From: Valencia hispanica
Taxonomy: Eukaryota; Chordata; Actinopteri; Cyprinodontiformes; Valenciidae
Length of the DNA stretch: 64,000 nucleotides
Direction of reading: 5' to 3'
Assembly (NCBI GenBank): GCA_963556495.2
Contig: OY747705.1
Coordinates: 22,036,501 to 22,100,500 of the forward strand
Position 1 is the stretch's first letter. The number at the start of each line of letters is the position of its first letter. The notes beneath the pieces were generated by a model. It searched no databases, had not been told where the DNA came from, and worked only from the letters and a program-made list of their open reading frames with translations. A program made the position numbers and the translations under genes. Shown in pieces: positions 58,441 through 64,000 of this stretch.

Positions 58441-60544
58441 GATTAATTACTCAAAGGACAATTTTAATTACTGCAAAACTCTGCCCTCACAGTAACGTGG
58501 GCTGCATGGCACACTTTATGCTGTTGAATGCAGACATTTATTGTATGAGATTACCATGCTAACATTTGTGAGTATAGCTGATAGCAGTGTTAAAGTGTAA
58601 AGCTCTGGTCAAATAACCAATTTATGTGTATAAATTTTATACAAAATTGTTCCCCTTCATGATTTGTTTTGGGGGAGGGGTTTGTGGAACATAGCAAAGT
58701 CAGCTCTTTAATTCATTATAAACTGAGACGACGTTTAGGGAGGGTGCATGTTTCCACATCTAGAGGCCACCCTAAGTATTGATTGGTCAGTGAGTTCAAA
58801 TTAGGACCCTAGCAGTTAAATAATGCGGGATTTATAATAAAATTTTGTGTCTATGGAAACCTAAAGCCAGCAGCCTCTAGTCAACACTGAAATGCAGAAC
58901 AGCCTGGAGTTTGAAGGTTGAGGTGATTTAATGCTTGAAGGTGCTGTTGCTTTAAGACTACAAAGTGAAATGTGGATGTGCAGTCCTGCGGTTCAGTCTG
59001 TATCTTTGACAGGAAGTTTAATCACGATATGGCAGTATGAGTTGGCAATAGAGTACTCCAGACGTACTTTTTAAAACTGATAAAATGTGCAGAAGAAGCT
59101 GATGTTTCAGGCCGTCACTGTCAAAAGCCACACGTGTGTGTGTGTGTGCTTGTGTGCTTGTGTACGTGTGTGTTTGACTCTGGCTCTATGTGTTTAGTAC
59201 ATGTGCTGTATTCCTGACCTCTGATCACACAAAGTATTTTAATCCAATCAGCTTTGTTTTCACATGACTGTCACACACTTTCTGCTGCCATGGTAACGTG
59301 CAGAGGAAGGAGAAAAAGTACTGGAGAGAAACACAAGGGCATGCTGTCACTTCTTTAATCACTGTGAAATTAACACACACATTACACAAGGTTTGATTGA
59401 CTTTACTTTTACTTTTTCACCCCAATTTATACTTGGTCATGATAAGGAATTGACTGAACACAGCCACGAAAATTGCAGAGTTCGTGTGCACTTTTGTCCT
59501 TTATTATTTTTGCAGAACTTGCAAGATTTGTGCGGTTGTATACAGACACGGGCATATCGAGGCTTAGAAGTAGAGAGAATGGTTGGACAGACCGAAAGTA
59601 AGAGGAAGAGTGACAGGATGGACGAAACTGCAAAATTCGCTGTCGTTCACTGTGACGCATTTAGGAGCAAACTGTAATGTAAAAAAAACATCTTTCAGTG
59701 TCAATGAAACAAGCTTTTGCAAAAACAGTCTTAAAGCAGTTTTAATGGAACAAGATGACAAAGTGAGATAAACGTGATCACAACAATGTCAAACTCGACT
59801 TCCCTTGAAAGGTGAAAAGGTTAGCCTGTGCCCTGTGGTTGGTTTTTTGGCATGCTACCCTCTGCTGCTTCTCATTTTTTCTCTGACATTTCCTGTTCTA
59901 TCTCAAGTAGAAAATTCAGACGGCTATAGTCCGAGAACCAGAAGCTCGTGTTTGCAACGTCAGGCTTTTATCCTACACTGTCGCCCCACTTTGGAATCCT
60001 TCTTTTAATTATTGTGCTGCACACATGATTTAAAGCTATGCTAAAGGCATCAACTTCAGAGGGAGCAGGATTTTGATTCCTGTGTTGCTGCTTCATCTTT
60101 GCAACAGTGAGCAAAGCACTCTACCTGCTGGACGCAGGCAGTATGAGCAGCCAGTCAAAAATAGCACTTTGATGCGATTATATTGCTTTAAAAACAAGAT
60201 CTTAAGGAAAACTGTTCTGTAAAACAACTGAAAGAAAGTCATTGTCCCTACCTAAATCTGGTTGCGGAAAATATAACTCACACTAAATGTTAAGATACTG
60301 CACCTGGGAGGATACTCAGTTGACTCACAGTTTCCTTTTCATAATCCAGTGTTGACTCTGTTCTTTTGCTTATATCTCCCCGCATATATCAATGTTTTGT
60401 TTTTTTCCTAGAAGTACTCTGCATACTGTATGACAATGGTTCAAGAACAGTGACAGTACCCAGTGGGGGTCAAGGGGGGGCGGATGGTACAGGCAAAGGC
60501 CACCTATAAATTTGCTGGTAACCCAACTGCCAAAGTGATACCTG
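58441..60544. other. Upstream flank, no gene recognised
   Basis: A (GT)n run is at about 59134-59174. Frames near 59.4-60.0 kb (up to 94 codons) lack domains or exon signals. Confidence 0.4.
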
Positions 60545-61190
60545 GCTGTGTCTCTTTTACATCGCTGTGGATGACTTTTGGCTTTGGCTCATTCTGCGTT
60601 GCAGAAATTATCTTACTTAGCCACATGGAGGCCTGTTTGAGGATCACAATCAGATTTAAGTTTGATCTATGATGACAACAGTTTTTGTTAGGTTATTTTT
60701 AGTGTTAGGTTGTAGTGTTAGGGCTATTTAGAGACTTGTTACATTCAGGATTATTGTCCTGCTATGTAACCCAGGTGCACTTAAGATGAACTTTCATTTT
60801 TTAAATCTTTTTTTTCTCCTTGATAGAATTCATAGTTCCATCGGTTTTTAAAAGTCGTTCAGGTCCTGAAGAAGCAAAGTATACCCATACAATTGCTCTA
60901 CCCAACCTATTTGAGTGTCAGTATGATGTTCTTTGTGTTAAATACAGGCAGATATCACATTGTAGTTGTCTCGTCAGTCTACAGAGTATTTCCCCAAAAG
61001 TCTCGTGGATCATCAGGATGTCTCAAATATGAGATGGACCATGGTTTTGTGGTCATGGTTTTCACCTTGGAACTCTTCATAATGTGTTGCATTTTCAGAT
61101 ATTTCAGTCTACTTCATGTTGTTATACAAGTTCTATTTAGCAGGTTTTTTAATTCTGCAGATGTAGTAGTAATCAGACCTGGGTGTGATT
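60545..61190 (-). mobile_element. Possible diverged Tc1-like relic
   Basis: Phrases such as TTTGGCTTTGGCTCATTCTG and CAGGTCCTGAAGAAGCAAAG resemble antisense parts of fish Tc1-like copies. No ends or catalytic motif are visible, so this is tentative. Confidence 0.35.
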
Positions 61191-62177
61191 AGAGACATTG
61201 AACTAAAAAAATGTGGTTGAATACAGTTAACTCACAATTTACTGATCCGATGGGCGATTACTTTCTCACAAAGGCCCAGGTAAGTTTTTTCCCTTCATTA
61301 ATAAAATCATCATTTGAAATCTAAACGGCACTTTGAATTTACTTAGATTGTCTTTGTCCTACAGCAAGATGAGTTTGATTTGTCTAAAACATTGAAGGGT
61401 AATAAAGCAAAAGAAAAAGCAGCTGAAATTGGCAAGGTCACAAATACTTTTTTATGGTAAAATATTTCATGAAATATTTATTCGGTAATAGGATTCATGT
61501 TATAGGTACATGTTTTAGTGAGTTGTAAAAAAGTTATTTTTTAATCCTTTATGGTTTATCAGGTAGTTTATGAGTAGCCCTCATCTGACTACCTCTTTTA
61601 AAACTTTCTGGGGGCACCCCAGTAGGAAAAAAAATGTTTTCAATAATGATCTCTTGAAATCAAGTACAATTTTAAAATAACTAACATATTTACCATATTG
61701 GACATAACAGAGGTCTTCTTCAGATAGAAATACTATTACAGTTGTCTTTATTTTTAGTGGCATATTAGCAATGTTGCTACACATAAACCAGTTGAAGTTG
61801 GGATTAAATTTGTGGCTCAAAAACTAACTATTTTTGAGAAACTGCTTTAAATTATTTAAAGATATGATCAGCTCAAATGAGAAATCTTGTTTCAGGGGTG
61901 AGGTATCAGTTTCAAACAGTGGCAGGCTACAAACTTTTCCATATCGTGATAAGGATCAGCCCAAGTTAAGGCCCTGTGACAGGCAGAAACCCCGTTTTTT
62001 GCAAATAATTGTATTCATAGACTAAACAGAAAGAGGAGATGTCCCTTGCAGCTGAGTGGAGAGAACGAAATAGCTCAACAGGAATCCACTTTGAGAAACT
62101 TTTCAGGTTCAGTTAACCTCTCTATTTTAAATGACTCCGCCATTATTATGTAAATTATTTCACTTGCAATAATGACT
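61191..62177. other. Upstream flank, no gene recognised
   Basis: Short AT-rich frames only. I see no repeat ends or exon-like stretch. Confidence 0.4.
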
Positions 62178-63470
62178 TACAGTGCCTTGCATACATATTA
62201 AAACCACTTGATTAGTTTTTTGAGTATGTTACAACTACAAACTGTATTTTACTGGGATTTCGTTTGGTAGACCAACACCCAACACAAAGTACTGTATAAC
62301 TGTGGGAGAAAAATGCTTTAAAAAGTATTTACAAATAAGAATCTGAAAAGCGTTGCCTGCACTTGATTTCAGTCCCCTTTACTTTGATACCCATAAATAA
62401 AATCCTTTGGAACCAGTTGCCTTCAGAAGTTTTTAGAGATCAGGTCTAAATTGAACCTTAAGCAAAACACTCGTTTACATGCACATCTAAATCAAAGTTT
62501 GGCTATAATCGGACTAATACCTTAACCAGAAAGGGAGCCTTTATCCCAGTTTAAATGTCACTTAGAATTGAATGAAGTTCGTTCGATGCTAGGTGGCAAC
62601 ATGCACCCTTTCACGCTGATATTCTTCTGGTCGGCCTGGAGCATCACACAGATGGTAAACAAATGCAGGCAGCAGTGAAGCAGATGGAGTAAAAGCAGGA
62701 TATGCACGATGAGCGAAGAAATGGACGACAACAACTCTGCAGCACAGTACATTTAGTAAGTACTGTTTCATTGTGTTACACTCGTTGCTGCAGTGTTGTG
62801 TATCGGTGTTATTTCCGCTTCTGCGGTCTTGTCACTTCCTGTTAATAGCCTGGCTAAGGTGGGGTTGGAGTTTAAATGCAGAAAAAAAATAGTTTTCTAA
62901 CTACATTATCTGGGTGCGTTATTCCAATTAAGAGAAGTCCAGTTCGGTTTGACTTCAGCTGGACTAAGGTGTATACATGCATCTCAAAAGTCCGAATTCA
63001 CTCGGAGTAAGGCTTTCTGTTGTGTACTGTATGTGTGGCAGAAAGGTAACACTACCTATTCCCCTGAACTAATCGCCCATCTCTCAGTGCTGCATGGGAA
63101 TGGCAGTATCATGTTGTGGGGCAAGTATCTTCCTGCCCTTCCTCAGCAAGAACAGGGAAGCTGATCAGTTATGGAATTATGGATGGTGCCAAATATAGAG
63201 CATGAGAAAATTAGATATTGTAAAACCCTTGAGACTTCCAGCAGGACAATTACCCATAATACAGAGCTAGACCTACAAAGCCTTCCATTAGATTAAAGCC
63301 AAGGTTTTGTGTTACAGTGATGATCTTTACCTGAGATTTTCAGACTACTGCTATACCCCGAAAGTCTTGCATCTGCATATTGCAGTGAAAGTTGGTTCTA
63401 CGAAGTATTGACTCGAGGAGGTTGAATGCAAATGAACACCACATTTTCTGTGCTGATTAGTATCTTTAGC
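62178..63470 (+). mobile_element. Tc1-like element, decayed, with an internal insertion
   Basis: The left end is ACAGTGCCTTGCATACATAT. The family phrase TTTTACTGGGATTTCGTTTG then TAGACCAACA follows. After an inserted block (about 62470-62990) the transposase region resumes: AGTATCATGTTGTGGGGCAA, CAGGGAAGCTGATCAGTTAT, TCCAGCAGGACAATTACCCA (catalytic Asp region) and GTTGGTTCTACGAAGTATTG near the 3' side. Frames are broken throughout. Confidence 0.72.
62470..62990. mobile_element. Unclassified insertion inside the Tc1-like element
   Basis: Begins near TTTACATGCACATCTAAATC and ends near GTGTATACATGCATCTCAAA, a weak inverted pair. It contains GGCTATAATCGGACTAATAC, a phrase I associate with a fish non-autonomous DNA element. 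A short ATGAGCGAAGAAATGGACGA reading frame of 15 codons ends in TAG. No target duplication was identified. Confidence 0.45.
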
Positions 63471-64000
63471 AAAGATTGATGCGCTTCAACCACTCACCTC
63501 TTTGATTGGTTAGGCTAATTAGATTGGCAGCCAGTTTGCTTCACATTTACCAAAACTTCCTCAAAGTTCAAAAAAGGTTATCTCAGAATCACCACTCAGA
63601 CTTATGCCACAGTTTGAGAAGCTGCCAATTCACTGATGAATAACTTCAGACATTTTATTAAACTCCACGGCCTCTACAAAGTTAGTTGATTTATTATTTA
63701 GGCATTTATTCTGCTTACAGTTCAGGGGTGCCAGTGATTCAAACAGCACTTTTCATTTCTGTTAAGCTCCAACTTATCATTACCAGCTATAAAAAGGAAA
63801 TACAGATGTTAAGAAATGGATTACATAGATCGTAGCTTTAAGTAATTAAATAACTTACAACACAGAGACTGGTAGAGGTGATTTTACTTTTGGTAAACCT
63901 AAAATTCAGAACACTCCCACCACAGTCTTTTCAGAAGATGAGCATAAAACCTTCCTAACAAAGAGATAGAATAAAAGCTTAACGGCGAGAGAACTGTCGC
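63471..64000. other. End of window, no feature recognised
   Basis: AT-rich sequence without recognisable exon, RNA gene or repeat end. Confidence 0.4.

Overview
This is vertebrate genomic DNA, almost certainly from a ray-finned fish and probably a percomorph teleost. It is AT-rich, with long introns and no bacterial-type gene packing. It carries typical fish mobile DNA: Tc1/mariner relics, many hAT elements, an L2/Rex1-type LINE, a tRNA-derived SINE, and a P-superfamily element with a THAP motif. I cannot name the species.

Host gene. Two short minus-strand exons define the window. A signal-peptide exon lies at 41277-41349 and an 82-bp exon at 19334-19415. They join in phase 1 to give a secretory leader followed by the start of an EGF-like repeat (LQCVDEKAPCVNNATC...NGTEYC). 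This matches the N-terminus of a Notch receptor, and Notch2 fits best. On this reading 1-19333 is the start of intron 2, 19416-41276 is intron 1 (21.9 kb), and 41350 onward is the 5' leader, promoter and upstream flank. I found no other convincing host exon.

Mobile DNA. The clearest elements have both ends and target duplications. (1) 714-4773 is a 4.06-kb P-superfamily element with an 8-bp duplication, inverted repeats of about 0.45-0.55 kb, and a broken THAP exon. (2) 15621-18817 is a 3.2-kb hAT with an apparently intact two-exon, 611-residue BED/hAT transposase and an exact 8-bp duplication. (3) 25956-28038 is a hAT-type element with other hAT-like pieces nested inside. (4) 35237-35514 and 51172-51658 are small non-autonomous hATs with 8-bp duplications. 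(5) 45788-46364 is an element with G-rich termini at a TTAA-like target, whose 3' 90 bp recurs almost unchanged at 1-90. An L2/Rex1-type LINE (about 28.06-31.10 kb) retains its endonuclease and reverse transcriptase motifs but has a stop and several frameshifts. A second, older LINE fragment lies at 54.72-55.77 kb. Upstream of the Notch gene the sequence is dominated by decayed Tc1-like copies.

How the parts relate. No multi-gene system is visible. The window is a Notch-family 5' end whose first two introns have been filled by successive waves of transposons. The points most worth following up are the P-type element with its THAP relic and NRF-1-like sites, the possibly active hAT, the inverted repeat copies on either side of Notch exon 2, and the upstream AUGs in the Notch leader. 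Homology calls rest on reading motifs by eye; no searches were run.
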